From positions 1 through 32,299 of the forward strand of contig CAZVUW010000027.1 of the NCBI GenBank assembly GCA_964629825.1: a stretch of DNA of 32,299 bases, read 5' to 3'. The notes beneath the pieces are model-generated. The model was not told where the DNA came from. It did not search any database and saw nothing but the letters and a program-made list of their open reading frames with translations. Of this stretch, positions 7,856 through 15,661 are shown one piece after another. Made by a program: the position numbers and the translations under genes. Every line of letters starts with the position of its first letter. Position 1 is the stretch's first letter. Origin of the DNA: CAZVUW01 sp964629825. Lineage in GTDB: Bacteria; Actinomycetota; Nitriliruptoria; Euzebyales; Egibacteraceae.

Positions 7856-8943
7856 AGCGCTCGTCCCGAGGCGACATCGAAGACGTGCGCCGCGGCGGAG
7901 TCGGCCTGCACGGTCACCGAGTCGCCAACCCGCGCCGCGACGTCCGGGGCGGAGCGCAGCACCAGCCGGTGTCCGTCGCTGTGCACATGGACGAAGGTCT
8001 CGTTGCCCGCCGGCTCGACGGACAAGATCTCGCCACGGGCCTCGACCAGCTTTCCGGCAGCGGCGGCCTTGTTCAGGCGCTGCTCGCCTTCGACCTGGAG
8101 ATGCTCTGGGCGCAGGCCGACCTCGAGCGCCGGGGCCCGCGCTGCGTCCAGCGTCGCCGGCAGCGGCAGCAGGAACGGGCCGGCGCGAAGGGCGCCGTCC
8201 GAGATGGTCGCCGACAGCAGGTTCATCGACGGGCTGCCGACGAACCTGGCGACGAAGCGGGTCGCCGGCTTCTGGTAGAGCTCATCCGGGCTGCCCACCT
8301 GCTCGACCGCGCCGTCGCGCAGCACCGCCACGCGGTCGCCCAGGGTCAGCGCCTCGACCTGGTCGTGGGTCACGTAGAGCATGGTTGTGCCGAGCTCGCG
8401 CTGCAGGCGCCGCAGCTCGGTGCGCATGTCCACGCGCAGCTGGGCATCCAGGTTGGACAGCGGCTCGTCGAGCAGGAACACGTCGGGCTCGCGCACCATC
8501 GCACGCGCCAGGGCGACGCGCTGTCGTTCGCCGCCCGACAGCTCGCCCGGCTTGCGCTCCAGCAGCTCCTCGCAGCCGACCATGGCTGCCGCGGTCCGCG
8601 CCCGCTTGGCCGCCTCGTCGTCGGTCATCCCACGCGCGCGCAGGCCGAAGGAGATGTTCTCCGACACGCTCATGTGGGGGAACAGAGCGTAGGACTGGAA
8701 CACCATCGACACGTTGCGCTCGCCGGGCGGCAGATCGGTGGCCTCGCGCCCGCGGATGTGCACGCTCCCCCGGTCGGCCGCCTCAAGGCCGGCGACGACT
8801 CTCAGCGCCGTGGTCTTGCCGCAGCCCGAGGGTCCGACCAGGACCATCAGCTCGCCGTCGGCGGCCTGCAGGTCGAGGCCGCGCAGGGCCTGGACGGCGC
8901 CGTAGGTCTTGACGACGCCGTCCAGACGCAGCCCGTCATCCAT
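7852..8943 (-). CDS. Sugar ABC transporter ATPase (MalK/UgpC/MsmX-like)
   Basis: This 363-residue nucleotide-binding subunit energises the adjacent sugar importer. It shows Walker A GPSGCGKTT, Q-loop VFQSYALFPHMSV, the ABC signature LSGGERQRVALARA, Walker B VFLLDEPLSNLD and the switch histidine in YVTHDQ. After about residue 235 there is a C-terminal regulatory TOBE/MalK-type domain (PSMNLLSATI, later VGLRPEHL), which separates this family from the peptide ATPases upstream. The ATG lies eight bases inside the end of the binding-protein gene. It may also serve other sugar permeases, as MsmX-type ATPases do. Confidence 0.94.
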   Translation of the reverse strand: MDDGLRLDGVVKTYGAVQALRGLDLQAADGELMVLVGPSGCGKTTALRVVAGLEAADRGSVHIRGREATDLPPGERNVSMVFQSYALFPHMSVSENISFGLRARGMTDDEAAKRARTAAAMVGCEELLERKPGELSGGERQRVALARAMVREPDVFLLDEPLSNLDAQLRVDMRTELRRLQRELGTTMLYVTHDQVEALTLGDRVAVLRDGAVEQVGSPDELYQKPATRFVARFVGSPSMNLLSATISDGALRAGPFLLPLPATLDAARAPALEVGLRPEHLQVEGEQRLNKAAAAGKLVEARGEILSVEPAGNETFVHVHSDGHRLVLRSAPDVAARVGDSVTVQADSAAAHVFDVASGRAL

Positions 8944-10234
8944 CCGTATCGCGCTCCTGGGCTTGTGCGAAGAGGTCCCTGGTCAGCTCGTCGAGCTGGG
9001 GCCCGAGGTCGGACGGCTCCAGGTCGTCGTACATGGCGATCTCCAGGAGCGCCTCGGCCACCTGCTCGATCTCCGGCCACGTGGAGATGGTCGGCACCGA
9101 GCGCAGATAGGGCGCCATGTCCAGCCAGACGCGCGCGTTGGCGGGCGGCTGGTCCGGGTCGAGGAACGCCTCCGACTCGGCGACCTTCTTCATCGAGGGC
9201 ACGGTTCGCCCGGAGCGGGCCAGCAGGGTCTGCCCCTCCTCGCCGAGGGCGAACTCGATGAAGCGCCAGCCGGCCTCCTTGTTGGCCGAGTCCTTGGTGA
9301 GGCAGAAGCCGTCCGTGTGCAGGATCCCGGCCGGCTGGTGCAGCACCGGCAGGGACGCGACGTCCCACTCGAAGTCGGTGATGGTCCGGAACGAGACGGT
9401 GGCACGACGCGACTCCATCAGCATCGCCAGCCGGCCGTTCATGAAGCGGGAGTAGTCGGACTCGGACTCGAGCTCCTCCTCGGTGGCGATGACCCCGTGG
9501 GCCTTGCGCAGCGAGAAGAACTGGCCCAGGCCGAAGCGCGCCTCGGGCGTGTCGAGCGTGAACCGGGTCGGGTTGTGGCGGTCGTCGACCAGCTCGCCGC
9601 CCGCGGACCAGATGAACGCGGCGAGGCGCATCAGCGAGCCCGCCTCGACGCCGAGCCCGTACTGGTCGATCGTGCCATCGCCGTCTTTGTCGACGGTCAG
9701 GGACTGGGCGATGTCGACCATGCGGTCGAAGGTCCAGCCCTCCTCGGGCTCGGGGATGTCCGCCTCGCGGAAGAGGTCGCGGTTGTAGTAGACGACCAGG
9801 CTGGAGATGTTCTGCGCCAGGCAGGGCAGCTTGCCGTCGAAGCGGAAGGCCTCGATCGCCGACTCGTAGTAGTCGTCCAGGGAGATCTCGTCCGATGCCT
9901 CGATGCGCTCGTCCAGCGGCTCGAGGGCACCGCGCGCGGCGAACTGGCCGATGTAGCGGTGGTTGGACAGGAACACCTCGGGCGGGTTGCCGCCGGCGAA
10001 CCCGGTGGACAGCCGGGTCATGAGTTCGTCGCGGGTGCTGGTCTCCAGCAGCTGCACGTCGATGTCCGGCTCGACGTCCTCGAACGCCTCGACCAGCTCG
10101 CGGTAGGCGGCGAGCTCCTCGGCGTCGCCGAAGACCAGGAACTGCATCAACCCGGACGCATCGTCCGAACCGGGGTCGTTACCGCAGGCTGCGAACACGG
10201 CCATCGCCGCCAGAAGGGCGAGCAGTCGCCTCAT
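8936..10234 (-). CDS. Sugar-type ABC transporter substrate-binding lipoprotein
   Basis: This 432-residue family-1 extracellular solute-binding protein starts with a lipoprotein signal (MRRLLALLAAMAVFAACGND). The lipobox AAC puts the lipidated Cys at residue 17. The mature part has the usual features: FEDVEPDIDVQLLETS, GGNPPEVFLSNHRYIGQF and a late FIEFALGEEGQ segment. It should capture solute outside the membrane and deliver it to the flanking permeases. The frame is open further upstream, but the lipoprotein signal and the GGGAGG sequence seven to eight bases before ATG 10234 fix the start. That ATG overlaps the stop of the upstream permease (ATGA). Confidence 0.92.
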   Translation of the reverse strand: MRRLLALLAAMAVFAACGNDPGSDDASGLMQFLVFGDAEELAAYRELVEAFEDVEPDIDVQLLETSTRDELMTRLSTGFAGGNPPEVFLSNHRYIGQFAARGALEPLDERIEASDEISLDDYYESAIEAFRFDGKLPCLAQNISSLVVYYNRDLFREADIPEPEEGWTFDRMVDIAQSLTVDKDGDGTIDQYGLGVEAGSLMRLAAFIWSAGGELVDDRHNPTRFTLDTPEARFGLGQFFSLRKAHGVIATEEELESESDYSRFMNGRLAMLMESRRATVSFRTITDFEWDVASLPVLHQPAGILHTDGFCLTKDSANKEAGWRFIEFALGEEGQTLLARSGRTVPSMKKVAESEAFLDPDQPPANARVWLDMAPYLRSVPTISTWPEIEQVAEALLEIAMYDDLEPSDLGPQLDELTRDLFAQAQERDTDG

Positions 10235-11037
10235 CGGTGGACCTCCCTGAACAGGTAGCGCTGGAGCAGAAGGAAGACGAGCAGTGGGGGCACTGTCGCG
10301 GCCGCCGCCCCGGCGAGCATCAGGGGGAACTGCTGTGGCAGGACCACCGCCAAGGGGCGCAGGCCGACGGGCAGCGTAAAGGTTCGCTCGTCGTAGAGGT
10401 AGACCAGCGGGTCGAGGAAGTTGCTCCAGGAGACCGTGAAGGAGAGCATCGCGACCGCCATCGTGGCGGGCTTGGTCAGCGGCATGGCGATCCGCCGCCA
10501 GGTGGCGAAGGGGGACAAGCCCTCGAGGCGCGCCGCGTCGAACAGCTCCTCGGGGATGCGGCGGAAGGCGCGCAGGTAGATCAGCACGTAGAACGGCGAC
10601 ATGCCGATCAGCGCGGGCGCGATCAGCGGCACGTAGGTCCCGGTCAGCGAGGCCGCCCGGAACATCGTGAAGCGGGGCACCAGCAGGGCGGTTGTCGGCA
10701 CCATCAGCGCTGCCAGCGTGATGATCATCGCGACGGCCGCGATCCGGCGTGGCAGGCGCGAGATCGCAAACCCGGCCCATGACGCCACCAGGACCGACAG
10801 CGGCACGCTGATCGCCGCCACCAGCAGCGAGTTCAGCGCATAGCGCGGGATGTCGACCAGCTCGAACGTTCGCGGGTAGTTGCTCCACGCGAGCGGGTTG
10901 GGCAGGAGGTCCAGGCCCTGCGGCGTCGGGAGGCTGATGTCGCGCAGCGACCCGGTCACCATCAGGAGCGCGGGCGCCACCAGGAGCCCAACCGCCACCA
11001 CGGCTGCGGCGAGGCGAAGACCCTGCGGACGTCTCAC
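10231..11037 (-). CDS. Carbohydrate ABC transporter permease (MalG/UgpE-like)
   Basis: This 268-residue membrane subunit is the second half of the sugar importer channel. Helices include RLAAAVVAVGLLVAPALLMV and SLLVAAISVPLSVLVASWAG. The EAA loop is LFDAARLEGLSPFATWRRIA. It starts only 13 bases after the oppF-like gene, so it is probably read from the peptide-transporter promoter as well. The two sugar permeases are separated by the binding protein and ATPase genes, a less common order than adjacent permeases. Confidence 0.92.
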   Translation of the reverse strand: MRRPQGLRLAAAVVAVGLLVAPALLMVTGSLRDISLPTPQGLDLLPNPLAWSNYPRTFELVDIPRYALNSLLVAAISVPLSVLVASWAGFAISRLPRRIAAVAMIITLAALMVPTTALLVPRFTMFRAASLTGTYVPLIAPALIGMSPFYVLIYLRAFRRIPEELFDAARLEGLSPFATWRRIAMPLTKPATMAVAMLSFTVSWSNFLDPLVYLYDERTFTLPVGLRPLAVVLPQQFPLMLAGAAAATVPPLLVFLLLQRYLFREVHR

Positions 11038-11050
11038 CGGTGCGTCGCGG

Positions 11051-12403
11051 CTAGGCGCTGCGGCGGGCGGGCTCCTCGTCTTCGCGGATTCTCGGGACGA
11101 TCCCGTGCAGGTGGCAGGCGACCATCTGGGCCTTCACCCGCTGGAGGGCCGGCTCCGGTCCCTCGCCGAACGTGACGGTGACGTTGCCGCCCTCGGTGCT
11201 CACGTCCGTGATGGCCTTGAACAGCGGGTGGGCCTCCTGGGACCGCAGCTGGTTGAGCAGCTCGGTCAGGCGCTGCGTCTCGCCGTGTGGGAAGCGCACC
11301 TGTTCGCGGGTCACCTGGAGGCTGTCCAGCGGGCCCGTCGCGCCGATCTCGGCCTCGAAGGTGTCCGCGTCCACCTCGGTCCAGCGCTCCTCGAGGAAGT
11401 CGATTAGGTCCGCGCCCTCCCAGCCACAGGGCTCGAAGGCGGCGGGGCAGCGCGGGTGGAAGCGGCACCCTGCCGGGGGGTGAAGTGCGTCCGGGATCTC
11501 GCCGGCCGGCAGCGTCTTCTCGCGGTGACGACGAGACGGGTCGGGGAGGGGGATCGCGTCCAGCAGCGAGCGCGTGTACGGGTGCTGCGGGTCGTCGAAC
11601 ATCTCCTTCGACGGGCCCCACTCGACCATGTTGCCGAGGTACAGGATCCCGATGCGGTCGCACAGGAAGCGTGCCGTGGCGAGGTCGTGGGTGATGAACA
11701 GATAGGTGAGGCCCAGATCCTCCTTTAGCTCGAGCATGAGCTCGAGGACGCGGGCTCGCACGCTCATGTCCAGCGCAGCGACCGGCTCGTCGGCGACCGC
11801 GAAGGTCGGCTTGGTGATCAGGGCGCGGGCAATCACGAGCCGCTGCTTCTGACCACCGGACAGGTCCTCGGGATACTTGTCGAGGAACGCGGCCGGCGGC
11901 GAGAGACCCACGCGCTCGAGCATCTCGGCAACCTGATCGCGCATGTCGGCGCGGTTCTCCGCCAGGCCGTGGATGCGCAGCGGATGCCCGACGCCCTGGG
12001 CGATCGTCATCGCGGGGTTGAGCGACGCGTTGGGGTCCTGGAAGACGAAGGCCAGCTCGCGTCGCAGCGGCCGCATCTCGCTCTCCGAGAGCGGGACGAG
12101 GTCGCGGCCCTTGTAGAGCACCTGGCCGCCGGTCGGGTTCACCAGCTTGACCAGGCTGCGCCCGAGGGTCGTCTTGCCCGAGCCGCTTTCGCCCACCAGG
12201 CCGAAGACCTCGCCGGGCTGGATGTCGAAGGTGACGCCGTCAACGGCGCGCACGACCTGCTGGGCGCCGCGCGAGAAGAACCCGCCCCGGACCGGGAAGT
12301 AGGTCTGGAGGTTGCGGACGTCGATCAGCGGACCGCCGCTGCCGCCGCCACCGCCGCTCCGGGTAGAGGCGGCGGTGGCGCCACGGGCACTTGCATTGCT
12401 CAA
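11051..12403 (-). CDS. Oligopeptide/dipeptide ABC transporter ATPase, OppF/DppF type, with C-terminal insertion
   Basis: This 450-residue ATPase subunit of the peptide/nickel importer has Walker A GESGSGKTT, Q-loop VFQDPNASLNP, signature LSGGQKQRLVIARAL, Walker B FAVADEPVAALD and switch ITHDLATARF. The family's C-terminal Cys motif is present (CRFHPRCP, a third Cys six residues later, and a last Cys in VACHLH). In related DppD/OppD-type proteins these cysteines are reported to hold an iron-sulfur cluster. The third and fourth Cys are about 103 residues apart here, instead of the usual few tens, so about 80 residues are inserted, including VTFGEGPEP. That explains the length (family usually about 330-350). 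The TTG start overlaps the oppD-like stop (TTGA). The N-terminus is Gly/Ser-rich. Confidence 0.93.
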   Translation of the reverse strand: MSNASARGATAASTRSGGGGGSGGPLIDVRNLQTYFPVRGGFFSRGAQQVVRAVDGVTFDIQPGEVFGLVGESGSGKTTLGRSLVKLVNPTGGQVLYKGRDLVPLSESEMRPLRRELAFVFQDPNASLNPAMTIAQGVGHPLRIHGLAENRADMRDQVAEMLERVGLSPPAAFLDKYPEDLSGGQKQRLVIARALITKPTFAVADEPVAALDMSVRARVLELMLELKEDLGLTYLFITHDLATARFLCDRIGILYLGNMVEWGPSKEMFDDPQHPYTRSLLDAIPLPDPSRRHREKTLPAGEIPDALHPPAGCRFHPRCPAAFEPCGWEGADLIDFLEERWTEVDADTFEAEIGATGPLDSLQVTREQVRFPHGETQRLTELLNQLRSQEAHPLFKAITDVSTEGGNVTVTFGEGPEPALQRVKAQMVACHLHGIVPRIREDEEPARRSA

Positions 12404-13425
12404 CGCGCTTCCTCCGGGGTGGGGGTGGCCCGGCCGACCAGCGCCGGCGGCTCGGAGCCCGGGTACAGGTAGCAGGCCGCCAGGTGGTCGGGGCCGACCT
12501 TGGCGTTGACCGGCACGGCGTCGGTGCAGTGCTCCATCACCGCAGGGCAGCGCGGGGCGAAGCGGCAGCCCGGCGGCGGCGTGACCAGGTCGGGCGGGAA
12601 GCCGGGGATCGAGTGCAGATCGGTGGTGTCGAGCGAGATCGTCGACGCGAGCAGCCCCTGCGTGTAGGGGTGCTTGGGGTCGTTGAAGACCTGCTCGACC
12701 GGCCCGATCTCGACGATCTTGCCCGCGTACATGACGGCGACCCGATCGCAGGTCTCCGCGACGATGCCGAGGTTGTGGGTGATCAGGAGCACGCCGACGT
12801 TCTCATCGCTGCGCAGGCGCGCCAGGATGTCGAGGATCTGAGCCTCGACGATGACGTCCAGCGCCGTCGTCGGCTCGTCCGCGATCAGCAGGCGCGGCCG
12901 CATCACGATGCCGAGCGCGATCATGATGCGCTGGCGCATGCCGCCCGAGAACTCGTGCGGATAGTTGTCGATGCGGGTCCGGGGGATGCCCATCTGCGCG
13001 AGGGCCTCCTGGCCCATGCGCCGAGCCTCTTCCTTGCTGGTGTCCGGCCGGTGCGCCCGGATGGCCTCGATGAAGTGGTCGCTGACGCGCATCAGCGGGT
13101 CGAGGCGGGTCATCGGCTCCTGGAAGACCAGGGAGACCTCCTCGCCCCGCATCTTCCGCAGCTTGGACTGCGAGGCGGTCACGACGTCGGTGTCGCCGAC
13201 CTTGACGCTGCCGCGCACGGCCCCGCCAGGGGGCATCAGCCGCATGATCGCCCGCGCGATCGACGACTTGCCCGAACCGGACTCGCCCACGAGCCCAAGC
13301 GCCTCACCCGGGTACAGATCCAGGTTGACCCCGTCCACGGCCCACAGCGGTCCGCGGGGGGTGCGGTAGCCGACCTGGAGGTTGCGGACCTTGAGGACGG
13401 GTTCGTCCTTGCGGGCCGTGGTCAC
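12400..13425 (-). CDS. Oligopeptide/dipeptide ABC transporter ATPase, OppD/DppD type
   Basis: This 341-residue ATPase pairs with the OppF-like subunit. Motifs are Walker A GESGSGKSS, Q-loop VFQEPMTRLDPLMRV, signature FSGGMRQRIMIALG, Walker B LLIADEPTTALD and switch LITHNLG. The C-terminal GCRFAPRCP, a further Cys, and LAACYLY give the four-cysteine pattern of the family at normal spacing, in contrast to the next gene. The GTG start overlaps the oppC-like stop by four bases. The substrate is unknown; the family carries peptides, nickel or other small solutes. Confidence 0.95.
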   Translation of the reverse strand: MTTARKDEPVLKVRNLQVGYRTPRGPLWAVDGVNLDLYPGEALGLVGESGSGKSSIARAIMRLMPPGGAVRGSVKVGDTDVVTASQSKLRKMRGEEVSLVFQEPMTRLDPLMRVSDHFIEAIRAHRPDTSKEEARRMGQEALAQMGIPRTRIDNYPHEFSGGMRQRIMIALGIVMRPRLLIADEPTTALDVIVEAQILDILARLRSDENVGVLLITHNLGIVAETCDRVAVMYAGKIVEIGPVEQVFNDPKHPYTQGLLASTISLDTTDLHSIPGFPPDLVTPPPGCRFAPRCPAVMEHCTDAVPVNAKVGPDHLAACYLYPGSEPPALVGRATPTPEEAR

Positions 13426-14483
13426 GTATGCGCCTCCTCGATGTGCTCGCCTTCGACCTCGGAGGCCTTCGGCGCCTCCCCGGTGTCCTCGTCCTCCACG
13501 CCACCGGGGGCGACAGCCGTGCCGAGCTTGGCGCCGGACATGCCGCGGGCACGCAGCAGCGGGTTGATCACGTCGTTCAGACCCTCACCGACCAGCGTGA
13601 GCCCGGTGACCAGCGTCACGATCGCAAGGCCGGGCCACATCGCGGTCCACCAGGCCCCGGCGGTGATGTCGATCGTCGCCTGGGAGATGTCGAAGCCCCA
13701 CTCGGGCGTGGGAGGCTGCACGCCGTAGCCCAGGAAGCCCAGGGAGGCGAGGGTCAGCACCGCGTCAGCGGCGTTGAGGGTGAAGATGACCGGCACGCTC
13801 TGGACCACGTTGAAGAACACGTAGCGGAACAGGATCGTGGACTGGCGCGCGCCGAGGGAGCGCGCCGCCTCGACGAACGGCTCCTGCTTGATCGACAGGG
13901 TGTGGTTTCGAACCACCCGGAAGTACTGCGGGATGTAGACCACACCGACCGACGCCGCGGCGGAGGGCACACCTGGATCCAGGAAGGACTGGAGCAGGAA
14001 GGCAACGATGATCGCCAGGAGCAGCGGTGGGAAGACGTAGATGGCGTCCATCACCGTGACCAGGAACCGGTCCAGCTTCCCACCGCGATAGCCGGAGATC
14101 AGGCCGAGCGGCACGCCGACCAGCATCGCCAGCAGGGTGGACACGGCCACGACGGCCAGCGCCAGCCGCGCCCCGTGGATGACGCGGGCCATCACGTCAT
14201 AGCGGTCGCGGGTGGTGCCCATCGGGTGCTCGTCCGAGGGCGGGGCCAGGCGGGGCAGCTGCTCGGAGCTGTTGTCCGTTGGGTCCACCCGGTACTGCTC
14301 GCCGTCGTAGGTGGAGAGCGCCGGGCCCACAAGGGCGACGAAGATGAAGAACAGCGTGATGGCGACGCCGGCGAAGATCATGACCCTCGCCGTGGGGCTG
14401 GCGGCGCGGAACGGCTTGTACGCGTGCGCCAGCCGGGCTCGCAGCCCCGTGCGCTGCTGGATGGTCTCGGTGTCAGCGCTCAT
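13422..14483 (-). CDS. Peptide/nickel-type ABC transporter permease, OppC/DppC type
   Basis: This 353-residue inner-membrane permease has a long cytoplasmic N-terminus and a first helix at about 33-53 (VMIFAGVAITLFFIFVALVG). The external segment HPMGTTRDRYDVMARVIHGA is diagnostic of DppC/OppC. The ATPase-coupling loop is FVEAARSLGARQSTILFRYV. The last 45 or so residues form an acidic tail (GGVEDEDTGEAPKASEVEGE) not needed for transport in the family. Its ATG overlaps the oppB-like stop by one base (TGATG), implying coupled translation and a stoichiometric pair. Confidence 0.94.
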   Translation of the reverse strand: MSADTETIQQRTGLRARLAHAYKPFRAASPTARVMIFAGVAITLFFIFVALVGPALSTYDGEQYRVDPTDNSSEQLPRLAPPSDEHPMGTTRDRYDVMARVIHGARLALAVVAVSTLLAMLVGVPLGLISGYRGGKLDRFLVTVMDAIYVFPPLLLAIIVAFLLQSFLDPGVPSAAASVGVVYIPQYFRVVRNHTLSIKQEPFVEAARSLGARQSTILFRYVFFNVVQSVPVIFTLNAADAVLTLASLGFLGYGVQPPTPEWGFDISQATIDITAGAWWTAMWPGLAIVTLVTGLTLVGEGLNDVINPLLRARGMSGAKLGTAVAPGGVEDEDTGEAPKASEVEGEHIEEAHT

Positions 14484-15514
14484 CAGTACCGGATCCTCGG
14501 GTCGATCAGGCCGCTAAGGACGTCGATGATCAGCGAGACGATCACGACGATGACGGCGTAGAAGGTGACGATGCCCTGAACGCCGACGTAGTCGCGCGCC
14601 TGCAGGAAGCCCAGCATGGCGCTGCCAAGGCCCGGCCAGCTGAACACGCGCTCGGTCAGGATCGCGCCGCCGAGCAGGAGCGCGAACTGCAGACCGACGA
14701 TCGTCACGACGGGCACCAGGGCGTTCTTGAAGGCGTGTCGCAGGACGACCTTGCGCTCGTTGACCCCGCGGGCGCGTGCGGCCTCGACGTAGTCCGCACG
14801 CAGGGTCTGGAGCATGTTGACCCGGACGAAGCGGATGAAGATGCCGCCGAAGACCAGGCCCAGGGTGGCGCCCGGGAGCACCAGGTGGTGCAGCGACGAG
14901 GCCAGGGCGGTCATGTCCCAGCTCAGCAGCGAGTCGAGCACGTAGAAGCCGGTGATGTCCTTGGGCGCGTTGAAGCCGCCCACGCGCAGACCGGTGGGGA
15001 ACCAGCCGAGGTTGCGGCTGAACACCAGCTGGGCGAGCAGACCCAGCCAGAAGATCGGCGCCGCGTACATCACGATGCCGAACAGGCGACCGCCGACGTC
15101 CAGGGGCGAGTCGCGGAAGCGGCCGGAGAGAGCCCCGATGCCGACGCCGACGATGACGGCGATCGCGATGGCGAAGACGGTCAGCTCGACGGTCGCCGGG
15201 AAGGTGTCCGCGATCACGCCCAGCGTGGTGCGGCTGTCCGTCAGCGGCTGACCGAAGTCACCGGTGAGGACCCCGCCCATGTAGCGCAGGTACTGGACGA
15301 TGATCGGGTCGTTGAAGCCCAGCGCCTCGCTGCGCGCCTCGATCTGCTCGGGCGAGAGCCGGTCGCCCAGCGTGGCCCGGATGGGATCGCCCGGTGCCAC
15401 ACGCAGCAGCAGGAACACCACGCTGAGAAGGATGAACAGCGCGGGCACTGTCAGCGCCAGCCGCGTCAGGACGTAGCGGCGCAGCGACCCGCCGCCTCCT
15501 GCTCCTCCGCTCAC
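14483..15514 (-). CDS. Peptide/nickel-type ABC transporter permease, OppB/DppB type
   Basis: This 343-residue permease is the first membrane component of the peptide importer. It has a Gly-rich start, the helix LALTVPALFILLSVVFLLLR followed by VAPGDPIRA (family hallmark), and the coupling loop YVEAARARGVNERKVVLRHA. It ends with LSGLIDPRIRY, the typical DppB C-terminus. The GTG start has GGAGG four to five bases upstream. The binding-protein gene lies 147 bases upstream, with two strong inverted repeats between them that may lower expression of this and later genes relative to the binding protein. Confidence 0.94.
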   Translation of the reverse strand: MSGGAGGGGSLRRYVLTRLALTVPALFILLSVVFLLLRVAPGDPIRATLGDRLSPEQIEARSEALGFNDPIIVQYLRYMGGVLTGDFGQPLTDSRTTLGVIADTFPATVELTVFAIAIAVIVGVGIGALSGRFRDSPLDVGGRLFGIVMYAAPIFWLGLLAQLVFSRNLGWFPTGLRVGGFNAPKDITGFYVLDSLLSWDMTALASSLHHLVLPGATLGLVFGGIFIRFVRVNMLQTLRADYVEAARARGVNERKVVLRHAFKNALVPVVTIVGLQFALLLGGAILTERVFSWPGLGSAMLGFLQARDYVGVQGIVTFYAVIVVIVSLIIDVLSGLIDPRIRY

Positions 15515-15567
15515 GAAACCTCCGAGCTCTCACGAGAAGTTGCCAATGGCGAGCCCAGGCACAGCAA

Positions 15568-15619
15568 GGGCGGTGCCGGGGGATCAGGGGTTCAGGATAA
15601 CCCCTTCCCGGCACCGCCC
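15568..15619 (-). terminator. Nested hairpin between binding-protein and permease genes (attenuator or mRNA-end stabiliser)
   Basis: The outer stem is a perfect 13-bp repeat (GGGCGGTGCCGGG at 15568-15580 with its complement at 15607-15619). The inner stem is AGGGGTT/AACCCCT (15586-15592 with 15599-15605) around a six-base loop. It sits inside an apparent operon after the highly needed binding protein. Partial termination or protection of the upstream mRNA is a common arrangement, inferred here. Confidence 0.7.
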
Positions 15620-15633
15620 GTTACGTCGCTGCG

Positions 15634-15654
15634 GGCTAGCCGATTCGGCTAGCC
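15634..15654. repeat. Palindrome GGCTAGCC-GATTC-GGCTAGCC
   Basis: Two copies of the self-complementary octamer GGCTAGCC flank GATTC, giving a 10-bp perfect dyad around one central base. It lies eight bases beyond the binding-protein stop codon. It may be part of the same RNA-end structure as the larger hairpin or a protein-binding site. Confidence 0.55.
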
Positions 15655-15661
15655 ATATCGA

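Noticed and set aside
10864..10871. Another GAACGTTC core, like the putative operators
   Set aside because: It lies within permease coding sequence, lacks the flanking TT/AA, and stands alone, so chance is likely.
8936..10888. Longer 650-residue form of the sugar-binding protein
   Set aside because: The upstream extension overlaps the permease gene in another frame and resembles no protein, while ATG 10234 begins a perfect lipoprotein signal.
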